Source: Ruegeria arenilitoris
Lineage (GTDB): Bacteria > Pseudomonadota > Alphaproteobacteria > Rhodobacterales > Rhodobacteraceae
Assembly (NCBI RefSeq): GCF_013035425.1
Contig: NZ_WQHX01000003.1
Span: 199,001-263,000 of the forward strand
Length of the DNA: 64,000 nucleotides
Reading direction: 5' to 3'
The translations under genes and the position numbers were made by a program. Positions 28,549 to 36,652 of the stretch are shown here, one piece after another (the first letter of the stretch is position 1; every line of letters begins with the position of its first letter). The notes below the pieces were generated by a model. That model did not search any database, was not told where the DNA came from, and saw nothing but the letters and a program-made list of their open reading frames with translations.

Positions 28549-29967
28549 ATGAAAGAACTTAAAACCGATATCCTGGTAATAGGTGCCGGGTCTGGCGGGT
28601 TGTCCGTAGCCGCCGGGGCAAGTCAGATGGGTGCAAATGTCATTCTGCTGGAAGGCAACAAGATGGGCGGGGATTGCCTGAACTACGGTTGTGTGCCCTC
28701 CAAGGCGTTGATCGCGAGTGGCAAGGCGGCAAATGCACAGACGCTTTCATCCGATTTTGGTGTCGCGAGTGTATCGCCACAAGTGGACTATTCCGCCGTG
28801 AAAGATCATGTCCACGACGTCATCGCGCAGATTGAACCGATGGACAGCCAGGAGAGATTCGAGGGTTTCGGCGTAAAGGTTATACGGGAATACGGGTCCT
28901 TTATCTCTCGGAGCAAAGTTCAGGCCGGAGGCTATGTAATCACCGCTCGTCGCACGGTGATTGCCACGGGGTCGCTACCCTTGGTTCCGCCTATCCCGGG
29001 GTTGGATCAAGTACCGTACTATACCAACGAAACTATCTTCGACTTGCGCGAAAAGCCCCAGCACTTGCTGATCATTGGGGGCGGCCCGATAGGTATGGAA
29101 ATGGCGCAGGCGCATGTTCGGTTGGGTTGCAAAGTCACAGTACTGGAAGGCGCCCGTGCGTTGGCGAAAGATGATTCCGAAGCCGTTTCATTGGTACTGG
29201 ATAATCTGTCCGCTGAAGGAGTGAATCTGCATGAGCAGGCGAAGATAGCGCAAGTCAGTGGAACAAAGGGCGCTATAGAAGTAATCGCGGAAACCGGTAA
29301 TGTCTTCAAAGGCTCTCATCTGCTGTTGGCGGTTGGGCGAAAGACCAATATTGATAACCTGAATCTTGCAGCTGCAGGGATTGATCGGACCCGGACGGGG
29401 ATCAAAACAGATGACACCCTTCGGACGTCCAATCGAAAAGTCTACGCGATTGGTGATGTCGCTGGTGGGATGCAATTTACCCATGTCGCCGGGTATCACG
29501 CGGGCATAATTATTCGATCGGCCCTGTTTGGTTTGCCCTCAAAGGCCAAGACATCACATATTCCATGGGCAACGTATACCGATCCTGAATTGGCTCAGGT
29601 CGGTCTGACCGAGGTGCAGGCCCGCACGCAGCATGGGGAAAGACTGGAAGTAGCGCGTTTTGATTATCACCACAACGATCGGGCCATGACCGAACGCAAG
29701 ACAAAGGGGTTCATAAAGGTCATGGTGTTCAAGGGCCGTCCGGTCGGAGCTACAATTGTGGGTTATCAGGCGGGCGAATTGATCAACTTGTGGTCTTTGG
29801 CTTTGGCAAATAACCTGAAGATGAGCCAGATCGCCGCTATGGTTTCCCCTTATCCGACGATCGGAGAGCTTAACAAACGTGTCGCGGGTGCCTATTTCTC
29901 GCCCAGGCTGTTTGAGAATCAGTCGGTTAAACGTGTGGTCAGGTTCGTCCAGCGCTGGCTTCCCTGA
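28549..29967 (+). CDS. FAD-dependent pyridine nucleotide-disulfide oxidoreductase (mercuric-reductase-like)
   Basis: This 472-residue enzyme has an FAD-binding GAGSGGLSVAAGA, the redox-active disulfide motif GGDCLNYGCVPSKAL, an NAD(P)-binding GGGPIGMEMAQAH, the second FAD motif VYAIGDVAGG and a C-terminal dimerisation domain. It lacks an N-terminal heavy-metal-binding domain and the C-terminal cysteine pair of true MerA, so mercury reduction should not be assumed. It is coupled to the TVP38-like gene upstream and the kinase gene downstream. Confidence 0.9.
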   Translation: MKELKTDILVIGAGSGGLSVAAGASQMGANVILLEGNKMGGDCLNYGCVPSKALIASGKAANAQTLSSDFGVASVSPQVDYSAVKDHVHDVIAQIEPMDSQERFEGFGVKVIREYGSFISRSKVQAGGYVITARRTVIATGSLPLVPPIPGLDQVPYYTNETIFDLREKPQHLLIIGGGPIGMEMAQAHVRLGCKVTVLEGARALAKDDSEAVSLVLDNLSAEGVNLHEQAKIAQVSGTKGAIEVIAETGNVFKGSHLLLAVGRKTNIDNLNLAAAGIDRTRTGIKTDDTLRTSNRKVYAIGDVAGGMQFTHVAGYHAGIIIRSALFGLPSKAKTSHIPWATYTDPELAQVGLTEVQARTQHGERLEVARFDYHHNDRAMTERKTKGFIKVMVFKGRPVGATIVGYQAGELINLWSLALANNLKMSQIAAMVSPYPTIGELNKRVAGAYFSPRLFENQSVKRVVRFVQRWLP

Positions 29968-29985
29968 CTGGAAAAGGAGCGCCAA

Positions 29986-31368
29986 TTGAATTCACTGTCC
30001 GGCCGTTTCCTGATCCTGACTACGATATTCGTGATGTTGGCCGAGATACTTATCTTTGTGCCTTCGATTGCGCGGTTCCGAGAGGATTTTCTGCAAAACC
30101 GGCTGGAGCGGGCCCAGATAGCGTCGCTGGCTTTGCTGGCGGATGATATGCTGGCAGAAGATCTTGAGGCCGAACTTTTGGCGAATGCCGGCGTCTACAA
30201 TGTGGTCCTACGTCGTGACGAAGTACGCCAACTGATGCTGTCGTCACCAATACCGGAACAGATTGTCACAACGTTTGACCTGAGGGATGCAAGCCCCTGG
30301 GTCCTGATCCGGGATGCAATGGCTCGGATTTTCACGGCTGAAAACGAAGTTATTCGCGTCATCGGCGAACCGGTTAAGGGCGCTGGACTTCTGATCGAAG
30401 TCACCATCGACAGTACTCCGCTGCGCATGGCGATGATCGATTACGGGCTGCGAATTCTGGGTTTGTCTTTTGTTATTTCGATCATCACAGCATCGCTTTT
30501 GTTTCTTGCAGTCCGGGTGGTTTTGGTAAAGCCGATCAAAAGCGTCGTCGGCTACATGCAACGCTATGCCAGCGCCCCAGAGGATGCGCGGGGCATCATA
30601 TCACCCAATTCCAAAGTGACCGAGTTGCGAGAGGCTGAAGAAGCCCTGCAAATGTTGCAAACTGATCTTACACAGGCCCTCAAACAACGAGAGCGGTTGG
30701 CTCAGCTTGGCGGCGCAGTAGCTAAGGTCAGTCACGATTTGCGAAATATTCTGACTTCGGCGCAATTGTTTACTGATCGGATTGAGGCAAGCGACGATCC
30801 GCTTGTTCGCCGTATGGCCCCTAAACTGGTGAACTCGATAACGCGAGCGGTGTCACTATGCGAAAGCACGCTGGCTTTCGGACGCGCAGAAGAGCCTGCG
30901 CCGACGCTGAATTTGGTGCGACTGCGCGACATCGCGGAAGATGTCGCAGCAAGTGAGCAATTGGCTGTCGCTGATGCTTGCGTCGAAATAACAAATGAAG
31001 TTCCCGAAGACCTGGTCGTACGTGCTGACCCTGAGCAGATATTCAGGGTGATCCTGAACCTTGTGAGAAACGGGCGTCAGGCGCTGGTTTCCTCAGGCAA
31101 ACCTGGGAAAGTGACGATCACGGGTTGCGAATTTCAGGACAACTGGTGCATCGAAGTCCGGGATACTGGCCCCGGATTGCCACCCAAGGCACAAGAGAAC
31201 CTGTTCACGCCCTTCCAGGGCGGCGTGCGAAAAGGCGGTTCAGGTCTTGGCCTGGCAATTTCGCAGGAACTGGTTCGAGGTCACGGTGGCGATCTTGTGC
31301 TGAAGGAAACCAGCTCTGAAGGAACCACCTTTGAAATAAGGCTTCCTCGAGGGGACGGGACTTTTTGA
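29986..31368 (+). CDS. Sensor histidine kinase (orphan)
   Basis: This 460-residue protein has an N-terminal membrane helix, a periplasmic segment of roughly 120 residues, a second helix near residues 150-172, a HAMP-like linker and a kinase core. The phosphoacceptor region is VAKVSHDLRNILTSAQLF; the ATPase domain has NLVRNGRQAL, DTGPGLPP and GGSGLGLAI. The start codon is TTG at 29986 behind AAAAGGAGC. No response regulator gene is adjacent, so its partner lies elsewhere. It is the last core gene before tRNA-Arg. Confidence 0.88.
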   Translation: MNSLSGRFLILTTIFVMLAEILIFVPSIARFREDFLQNRLERAQIASLALLADDMLAEDLEAELLANAGVYNVVLRRDEVRQLMLSSPIPEQIVTTFDLRDASPWVLIRDAMARIFTAENEVIRVIGEPVKGAGLLIEVTIDSTPLRMAMIDYGLRILGLSFVISIITASLLFLAVRVVLVKPIKSVVGYMQRYASAPEDARGIISPNSKVTELREAEEALQMLQTDLTQALKQRERLAQLGGAVAKVSHDLRNILTSAQLFTDRIEASDDPLVRRMAPKLVNSITRAVSLCESTLAFGRAEEPAPTLNLVRLRDIAEDVAASEQLAVADACVEITNEVPEDLVVRADPEQIFRVILNLVRNGRQALVSSGKPGKVTITGCEFQDNWCIEVRDTGPGLPPKAQENLFTPFQGGVRKGGSGLGLAISQELVRGHGGDLVLKETSSEGTTFEIRLPRGDGTF

Positions 31369-31432
31369 AAGATTTTTGAAGAATCGTCTTGCGCGTCTCC
31401 GATACCGGGTCTACATAGCGCCTCACCAATGC

Positions 31433-31509
31433 GGACCGATAGCTCAGCTGGATAGAGTACTTGACTACGAATCAAGGGGTCGGGGGTTCGAATCCTCCTC
31501 GGTCCGCCA
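31433..31509 (+). tRNA. tRNA-Arg (anticodon ACG)
   Basis: A 77-nt cloverleaf can be drawn. The acceptor arms are GGACCGA and TCGGTCC, the D arm begins TAGCTCAGCTGG, the anticodon stem CTTGA/TCAAG encloses the loop CTACGAA (anticodon ACG), and the T arm GGGGGTTCGAATCCTCC contains TTCGAAT. The discriminator is G and CCA is encoded. It decodes CGN arginine codons after inosine modification. Its 3' end is the left boundary of the island. Confidence 0.96.
31494..31509 (+). repeat. Left attachment repeat (tRNA-Arg 3' end)
   Basis: The last 16 bases of the tRNA gene, CCTCCTCGGTCCGCCA, occur again in the same orientation at 57695-57710. Integration into the 3' end of a tRNA gene leaves exactly this kind of direct repeat, so this is the likely attL. 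Confidence 0.8.
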
Positions 31510-31598
31510 TTTTTATAAATTAAATCAATGGTTAATGTGGCGGTAATATAATGCCCTATCCGTCACCCTCGCTCAGGGTAACAACGGGGGTAACGAAT

Positions 31599-31620
31599 CG
31601 AGGAAAATTCCTCGGTTTTT
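31599..31620 (+). terminator. Terminator after tRNA-Arg
   Basis: CGAGGAA (31599-31605) pairs with TTCCTCG (31608-31614) and is followed by GTTTTTG. It is a compact stem with a very short loop, about 90 bases after the tRNA. It may end the tRNA transcript. Confidence 0.55.
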
Positions 31621-31759
31621 GACAATTTTGGTATTTTGCACGTAAGCGATCACATAAAGCTCTCGCGGTGGTATCAGGGACCACCCAGATATGATTTATT
31701 GACCCAAGAGTGACTAGATCATCTGAACTGGCGATCTGTTACTGCTTCTGCTGTTCTAC

Positions 31760-32116
31760 CTAATCTAGGCGCACATAATATCCGCTTGCACTTTTGTCTG
31801 TTTCGCCTTCCTGACGCAATATTCGGAGACGAGAGGCGTTAAACATGATGTCACTGCAACTTCCTAATTCAATATCCCACCCATTCCAGTTATCGATCGG
31901 TTCATTGCTTAGGTCTGCCGGAGCGACCCAAATGAGTGTTGCATCGCCCTGCGTGTAGCAAACGCGATAAGTAACCCCCGGGTTATTTTCTCCGTGATAG
32001 ATAATTCCGACCTGACCTGCTGGAAGATGCCAGCTGGCGCGCGCTTCTTCGGCCTGGGTGGCCTGGACTGAAGCTACAAACGCGATGGATGCAATAGCAG
32101 TGAAGTACTTTGCCAT
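31760..32116 (-). CDS. Small exported hypothetical protein
   Basis: This 118-residue protein has a signal peptide (MAKYFTAIASIAFVASVQAT, cleavage near AEE) and a mature part of about 95 residues with two cysteines, CYTQGD and GSCSD, that could form a disulfide. I do not recognise a family. GGGAGAGAAATCG before the ATG at 32116 supports this start; the frame is open upstream. It is the first gene inside the island next to the tRNA, and two other small exported proteins lie nearby. Confidence 0.65.
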   Translation of the reverse strand: MAKYFTAIASIAFVASVQATQAEEARASWHLPAGQVGIIYHGENNPGVTYRVCYTQGDATLIWVAPADLSNEPIDNWNGWDIELGSCSDIMFNASRLRILRQEGETDKSASGYYVRLD

Positions 32117-32305
32117 GTCGATTTCTCTCCCAAAAAATACCATTTCTTTGCAATTGCTAGAATAATACTTAGCCAAGCAAACATACCACAATCCGCTCCA
32201 CCGATCAGTTACCGCCGAATTGGATGTACCCATTGTTTAAGTAAGGCTCCCATTTGAAAGCGCGGAACCACTACAACGCACGCCGAGAGTGCATATATCA
32301 AGCAC

Positions 32306-32578
32306 ATGCGACGTCGAAGTTTTATTGCTGGTATTATTGCGACGACCCTCGCAACGCCAGCTGTTGCCAAATCTAGGCGGAGACGTGGTCGCGATGGCCG
32401 GTCCGAAAGACAAACGCCCCGTCGCGGTAGAAACCAACGTTTTCAAATGGAACGAACCCCAAATGGTTGGCGCACTGCTGCAGTCTTGGCGTTGGGCACC
32501 ATCCTAGTCTTTGACAGCGGGGAGGAGTGCCAAGTTGTGGAGGTATGGGACGGCTATTCGTGGTGTGAACCACTTTGA
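32306..32578 (+). CDS. Small exported basic hypothetical protein
   Basis: This 90-residue frame begins MRRRSFIAGIIATTLATPAV, a plausible signal peptide, followed by a strongly basic Arg-rich stretch and a C-terminal part with two cysteines (GEECQVVEVWDGYSWCEPL). A twin-Arg-like RRR is near the start, but the Tat consensus is not complete. No clear ribosome-binding site is visible. It could be real; the case rests on the signal peptide and the balanced C-terminus. Confidence 0.42.
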   Translation: MRRRSFIAGIIATTLATPAVAKSRRRRGRDGRSERQTPRRGRNQRFQMERTPNGWRTAAVLALGTILVFDSGEECQVVEVWDGYSWCEPL

Positions 32579-32662
32579 CAGAAAGGCATCAATCGAACGA
32601 GGGCAGTGACTATAGCACTGTCGCTCAAGTAATCTGCTGGGCGCTACTTAAACCTGGGTCTG

Positions 32663-32872
32663 CTAACCTAGTTCCGATAATTTATCCTCGGCGTGGGTCG
32701 GCGCTTCACCAATATTAGTCCAGCAGCCATCTTTGACTTCATCCTCAATAACAACCGACACGGCTTCCAAATTTTTTGGAGATACGTCATCTTCCAGCAC
32801 CCATGGGCCAGCCTTCGCGCTAGCAGGTATCGCCATAGCTGCCGCTAATGCGAATGGTATTATTCTAAGCAT
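32663..32872 (-). CDS. Small exported hypothetical protein
   Basis: This 69-residue protein begins MLRIIPFALAAAMAIPASAK, a clear signal peptide, and continues with GPWVLEDDVSPKNLEAVSVV. One cysteine is present (DGCWTN). No family is recognised. The start at 32872 was chosen to place the signal peptide at the N-terminus. It lies on the strand opposite to the basic protein and downstream of no obvious operon. Confidence 0.5.
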   Translation of the reverse strand: MLRIIPFALAAAMAIPASAKAGPWVLEDDVSPKNLEAVSVVIEDEVKDGCWTNIGEAPTHAEDKLSELG

Positions 32873-32996
32873 AGTTTTGTCCTTCAAATGTGTTGCCCAA
32901 TATGTGGGGCCGCACACTCAAAACCGCTTTTGAATAAAAGCCATTTTTGAAGTGGAGTTGCGTTTTGCTGGCCGAAAACAACAAGCCCGCGATGCC

Positions 32997-33028
32997 GAGG
33001 GGCTGAACGGGTAGCTGTTCAGCCCCTC
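32997..33028. other. Perfect 12-bp hairpin in non-coding DNA
   Basis: GAGGGGCTGAAC (32997-33008) and GTTCAGCCCCTC (33017-33028) form a perfect stem with the 8-nt loop GGGTAGCT. No T-tract follows on either side. It lies in a 670-bp stretch (32873-33549) in which I see no convincing gene; a weak 84-residue frame at 33112-33366 is not supported. Confidence 0.55.
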
Positions 33029-33455
33029 TCGTGGGGGTCATCGGAAGTGGAACTTCCCGGCTTCACTTGTGAAAACAAGAAAGTCCACGTTCCGTAAACA
33101 ATCAATTTATATTGTTTCTCAAATGGAAACAAAATTATTTTGGAACCGCTCTTTCGCCACACCTAATGTGTGCAGTTCCCGTGACCGCATTTAGTCAAGC
33201 CATAGCCCTCACCATCCCTGATAGGCCAATTCCTTCAAACATTCCGCAAACGAACTGTTTCCCTGAGGTTAACAGTGAAGACATACAGTGGGTCATTGTC
33301 CGCCAAAACGATCCGCGAAACGCAGTAAATTCGATCAAACCCCAATTTCGTTTTCCGCCATTTTGAACAAGCGCTAATTTGTTCCGGTAAGTTGTAATGA
33401 GTTTTGTGTTTTATCTGAGTGTTCGGGAATTTGAGCTACACACCTGGCGCTCCGC

Positions 33456-33504
33456 AAAAAACCCCACGCCTCCTGTCCCTCCGAAGCGGCGGCGTGGGGT
33501 TTTT
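33456..33504. terminator. Strong bidirectional terminator-like hairpin
   Basis: AAAAAACCCCACGCC and GGCGTGGGGTTTTT form a stem of about 14 bp around a 20-nt loop (33471-33490), with A's on one side and T's on the other. This is a good rho-independent terminator in both directions, yet no intact gene ends next to it, suggesting that the gene it served has been lost. Confidence 0.7.
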
Positions 33505-33549
33505 ATTTTCAGCGTTGACCTCTGTGAGAACAAGAGTAGAACATTTGCT

Positions 33550-33744
33550 ATGCGCAAATGGCCACGCACAATCCCATACCACCTAAAATGCAAGCTGGAA
33601 CAGCAGCAGGAATATCGCTCCAAGCCTAGTTTGCAGGATCAGTGGGCGACGGTGCTTGAATGGTTAGAGACGCACGGTGTGGAAGCGCCCGCGCATCCAT
33701 TGCCCAGGGAACCGGAACTGGGTGGACCGCCCGGGCATACATAG
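33550..33744 (+). CDS. Small conserved-looking hypothetical protein
   Basis: This 64-residue reading frame begins MRKWPRTIPYHLKCKLEQQQ and ends in a proline-rich tail. The centre (SLQDQWATVLEWLETHGVEA) looks like an amphipathic helix. The composition is that of a real protein, but no family function is known to me and the ribosome-binding site is weak. The frame is open upstream across the preceding terminator, so the ATG at 33550 is the reasonable start. Confidence 0.45.
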   Translation: MRKWPRTIPYHLKCKLEQQQEYRSKPSLQDQWATVLEWLETHGVEAPAHPLPREPELGGPPGHT

Positions 33745-34003
33745 AAACCCGCGCTGCCAATTTTACAGGGGACAAGGTGGATTGTTCCTTAGAGATGGTA
33801 TTCAAATTGGGATGAAAAGCTGCCGACCGCGTTTCTGAACATTGTACTTCGCTGAAACGTCTGTTGATCGAAGTCAATGCGAAGCCCGCCAACTAGCTTA
33901 CCTTTGAAAAAAGGCGAGCATTAACTTGGTTAGAACCATGCAGATCAGTTCACAGAATAAGTTCCACTCTTAGGAAGTTCAGGCAACTGAGAGGGTAAAA
34001 GAT

Positions 34004-34195
34004 ATGGAATATTTTTTGGTTATTACGGCTGTAGCCGTTTACATCACAATATTGGTTACCCTAGCGCGAGCAAAAAACCGTCGCGTGTGGGTTTGGCTAT
34101 TATTTGGCTTGATTTTTCCAATCGTCGCCTTGGTTGTTCTTATCTTTGCATACCCGCTCGCAAATGACGGGGAGCATGAAAGTGGTCTTTCTTGA
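34004..34195 (+). CDS. Small two-helix membrane protein
   Basis: This 63-residue protein has two hydrophobic segments, MEYFLVITAVAVYITILVTL and WVWLLFGLIFPIVALVVLIF, separated by the basic loop ARAKNRRV. GAGAGGG precedes the ATG by a good distance. Proteins of this form can be membrane-stress or phospholipase_D-nuclease_N-like proteins; no specific role can be given. It lies next to the IS5-type element. Confidence 0.6.
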   Translation: MEYFLVITAVAVYITILVTLARAKNRRVWVWLLFGLIFPIVALVVLIFAYPLANDGEHESGLS

Positions 34196-34268
34196 CAAAA
34201 TGCTTACATTCGCACGCCCTCAAGTGGCATCGGAGTGCTTTGCAAAACGCCTGAGCAGAATACTCTTA

Positions 34269-35090
34269 GGGTCTGGACTCATAACCAAAACAATACCGTT
34301 GCCGCGAGGGCGATGGCAGACAGGAAGATTATAGGGCACCTGTCATAGCGTGTCGCGACCCTGCGCCAATCCTTCAGCCGTCCGAACATGTTCTCAATCT
34401 TGTGACGGCTTCGATAAATCTTGGTGTCATGTGGGATGATGTCTTTGCGGTTACGGCGGGATGGGATGCAGGGTTTGATGCATCTTTCTTTTAATTCTTC
34501 GCGGAACCAGTCAGCGTCATAGCCGCGATCCGCTAACATCCAGTTCGCCGCAGGCAGTGAAGGTAGAAGCGCCCGTGCACCGATGTAATCGCTGACGTTC
34601 CCGGCTGTCAGGAATAGCTGGATTGGACGACCCAACGCATCGGTAACGGCATGCAGCTTGGAGTTCATCCCACCCTTGGTGCTGCCAATCAGACGGCCAC
34701 GCCCCCTTTTTTAAGCCCCATACTGGAAGCTGTTCGGTGGGTCTTCAGGTGGGTCGCATCAATCATTAGCGTGCCTGTTGCATCTCCTTGAGCGGCCAAT
34801 TCCGTCAGGATGCGTGCAAAGACGCCCATCTGGGACCATCGAGCCCACCGATTGTATAGCGTCTTGTGTGGCCCATAATCGGACGGAGCATCCCGCCAAC
34901 GCAGGCCATTACGAATGACGTGAATGATGCCGCTGAGAACGCGGCGATCATTGACCCGCACAACACCACGAGGCTTCGGGAACAGATGTTGAATGCGTTT
35001 CAAGTGTGCTTCGTGAAGCCAGTAAAGATGCGACATGAACAATCCCCCTCTCGCTGTTGAATCACGAAGCCACAATGAATGGAATCAGCC
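34269..35090 (-). mobile_element. IS5-family insertion sequence (IS427-like), apparently full length
   Basis: The element is about 820 bp. Its ends are estimated from imperfect inverted similarity between GGGTCTGGACTCATAA at the left and GGCTGATTCCATTC read inward from the right (35090). It holds one transposase in two frames. The target-site duplication could not be fixed by eye. It lies inside the island between the small membrane protein and the esterase. Confidence 0.75.
34279..35036 (-). CDS. IS5-family transposase, two overlapping frames
   Basis: The first frame (35036 down to 34689) begins MSHLYWLHEAHLKRIQHLFP and has the DUF4096-type N-terminal region and the first catalytic aspartate in LMIDATHLKTHRTA. 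The second frame (ending 34279) carries GMNSKLHAVTDALGRPIQLF, the second aspartate in LADRGYDAD and RSRHKIENMFGRLKDWRR with the catalytic glutamate. The frames meet at an A6G5 run at about 34702-34713, a classic slippery site in this family, so a single DDE transposase is probably made by programmed frameshifting rather than being broken. Confidence 0.85.
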
Positions 35091-35347
35091 ACAGCAATGT
35101 CTGCTCAGCAAGGAACACCGGTCATCCGCCAAAAACCGTCAGATGACAGCACTGAGCCCAATCCGGAAGCACTTCGGTGCTGATGCTCGCAAATGCAGCA
35201 ATCCGAGCGCCAAAATTGCTAGCCGCGTCGCAGAGAGAAAAGCGGCCGTTCGTTCACGGCGCAGCGAGATTTGCAGCATCTATTTCCGCTCTGCGGACTT
35301 GGCTGCCATTTGGATGGGCAAGGTCAGAGAGTTTTGCTCGTGACGAG

Positions 35348-36349
35348 TTAGTTCCGGAGATGTTCCGCGAAGAAGCTAAGCGCACCCTGAAAAACCGACA
35401 AACGTTCACCCTTGCTAGTCAACGTGGAGGCGCCCGAGGGGTAGAAATGCCCGTGTGACGGAACCCACGACAAGATGTACTGGGCGCCAATTTCATCAAG
35501 TTTGCCAAAAAGCGGAACTAGTTCCGTCTCAACGACTTCATAGTCAAATTGAGCCAAATGGAAAAGAGCTGGCGGAACCTCCGTTTTGTCCGTCAGCAAC
35601 CGATCCATGTCGAACACCGACGGGTAACCAGAGTTTACGACGATTGCCGCCACATCCTCTTTCATCCCGTAGGCAACATTAACGGTCGTCACCGCCCCGG
35701 CCGAGAAGCCAAGTAACCCAATTCGCTCAGGATCAACGCCGAAGGTATCACTCTCCGCCTTGACATAGCGGATGGCTTTCCGGAGGTCTTCAGCCGCAGC
35801 GATAACCGCATTTTTCATGATCGGTACGACGGTTTCTTGGGTCACGTCTTCCAGACCCATCTGGCGCCGGATAATGTTTGCCTGAGTGATCGCAGCCTGC
35901 GATTTGAAAAACTCCACGTCGAGATCATCTTCGGTGAAGCCTTCGTAAGGAGCAATCACTGGATTGTCCGGCGCGACGCGGTACGTGATTGTGAAGCAAA
36001 CGTACCCTTCAGAGGCAAATCGCTGTGCATACTGGCTCATCGTCGTGGTCTGCGCGCCAATACCGACGTAGGGAATGCGTGGATTGCCGCGGTGGAAGCT
36101 GCCTCCATAGGTCAGAATGATCGCCGGGCGCGGACCAGCCGTCTCTTCGAGTGGATGATATACGTCCATCCACAATTCCTTGACGCCTTCCTGGCCGTCG
36201 GTGAGCACTGCACCGTGGCCAAAGACCACTTCGGTCTCAACTCTGTATTGCACCACAGAGGGGGAGCCATCTGTGTAATAACTACCCTGAGCCAACGCGC
36301 AGTTACTTCCTATGAACGCAAGCACAAAGGCGAAAATCGTAAGCTTCAT
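35348..36349 (-). CDS. Exported alpha/beta-hydrolase (esterase-like)
   Basis: This 333-residue protein has a signal peptide (MKLTIFAFVLAFIGSNCALA). The alpha/beta-hydrolase fold shows an oxyanion-type segment AIILTYGGSFHRGN, the nucleophile elbow GLLGFSAGAV and a late histidine in WVPSHGHFYP. It is likely a periplasmic carboxylesterase or lipase-like enzyme; the substrate is unknown. A 303-bp stretch (36350-36652) in which I see nothing separates it from the amidohydrolase gene upstream on the same strand. Confidence 0.8.
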   Translation of the reverse strand: MKLTIFAFVLAFIGSNCALAQGSYYTDGSPSVVQYRVETEVVFGHGAVLTDGQEGVKELWMDVYHPLEETAGPRPAIILTYGGSFHRGNPRIPYVGIGAQTTTMSQYAQRFASEGYVCFTITYRVAPDNPVIAPYEGFTEDDLDVEFFKSQAAITQANIIRRQMGLEDVTQETVVPIMKNAVIAAAEDLRKAIRYVKAESDTFGVDPERIGLLGFSAGAVTTVNVAYGMKEDVAAIVVNSGYPSVFDMDRLLTDKTEVPPALFHLAQFDYEVVETELVPLFGKLDEIGAQYILSWVPSHGHFYPSGASTLTSKGERLSVFQGALSFFAEHLRN

Positions 36350-36652
36350 TTCAATGGCTCCGTGGTTTTGTTGCCGGTGACATTGGAATTCCGTAAATCA
36401 TAGATGGAGCCCGCGTCAATTCTAAGCGCCGCGGCAGATGCATGGTCCGCTCTGGGCTCCGAGCTGCCTTGCGGCAATGCGGCGGGTCAAGCTGCGCCCC
36501 ATTCCCTAAAGCAGACATAGCGAAAACCAAGATAATCTGGCGTTTACATCAGCTTGGCCGAATACGCCGACATTCAGCTTTCGGAAGCTGTCGATCGCAC
36601 AAATCGGACTAACCGACCGCACCGAGCCCAACACAGACGTTACAATAAGCAG

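Noticed and set aside
28549..29967. Mercury resistance gene (merA)
   Set aside because: The active-site disulfide is shared with many relatives; the heavy-metal domain and C-terminal cysteine pair are missing and no other mer gene is nearby.
33112..33366. 84-codon plus-strand frame in the left part of the island
   Set aside because: It has no ribosome-binding site, no clear signal peptide at the start and no recognisable family.
34279..35036. Broken IS5 transposase
   Set aside because: The two frames join at an A6G5 slippery run with all catalytic residues present, so programmed frameshifting explains it better than decay.
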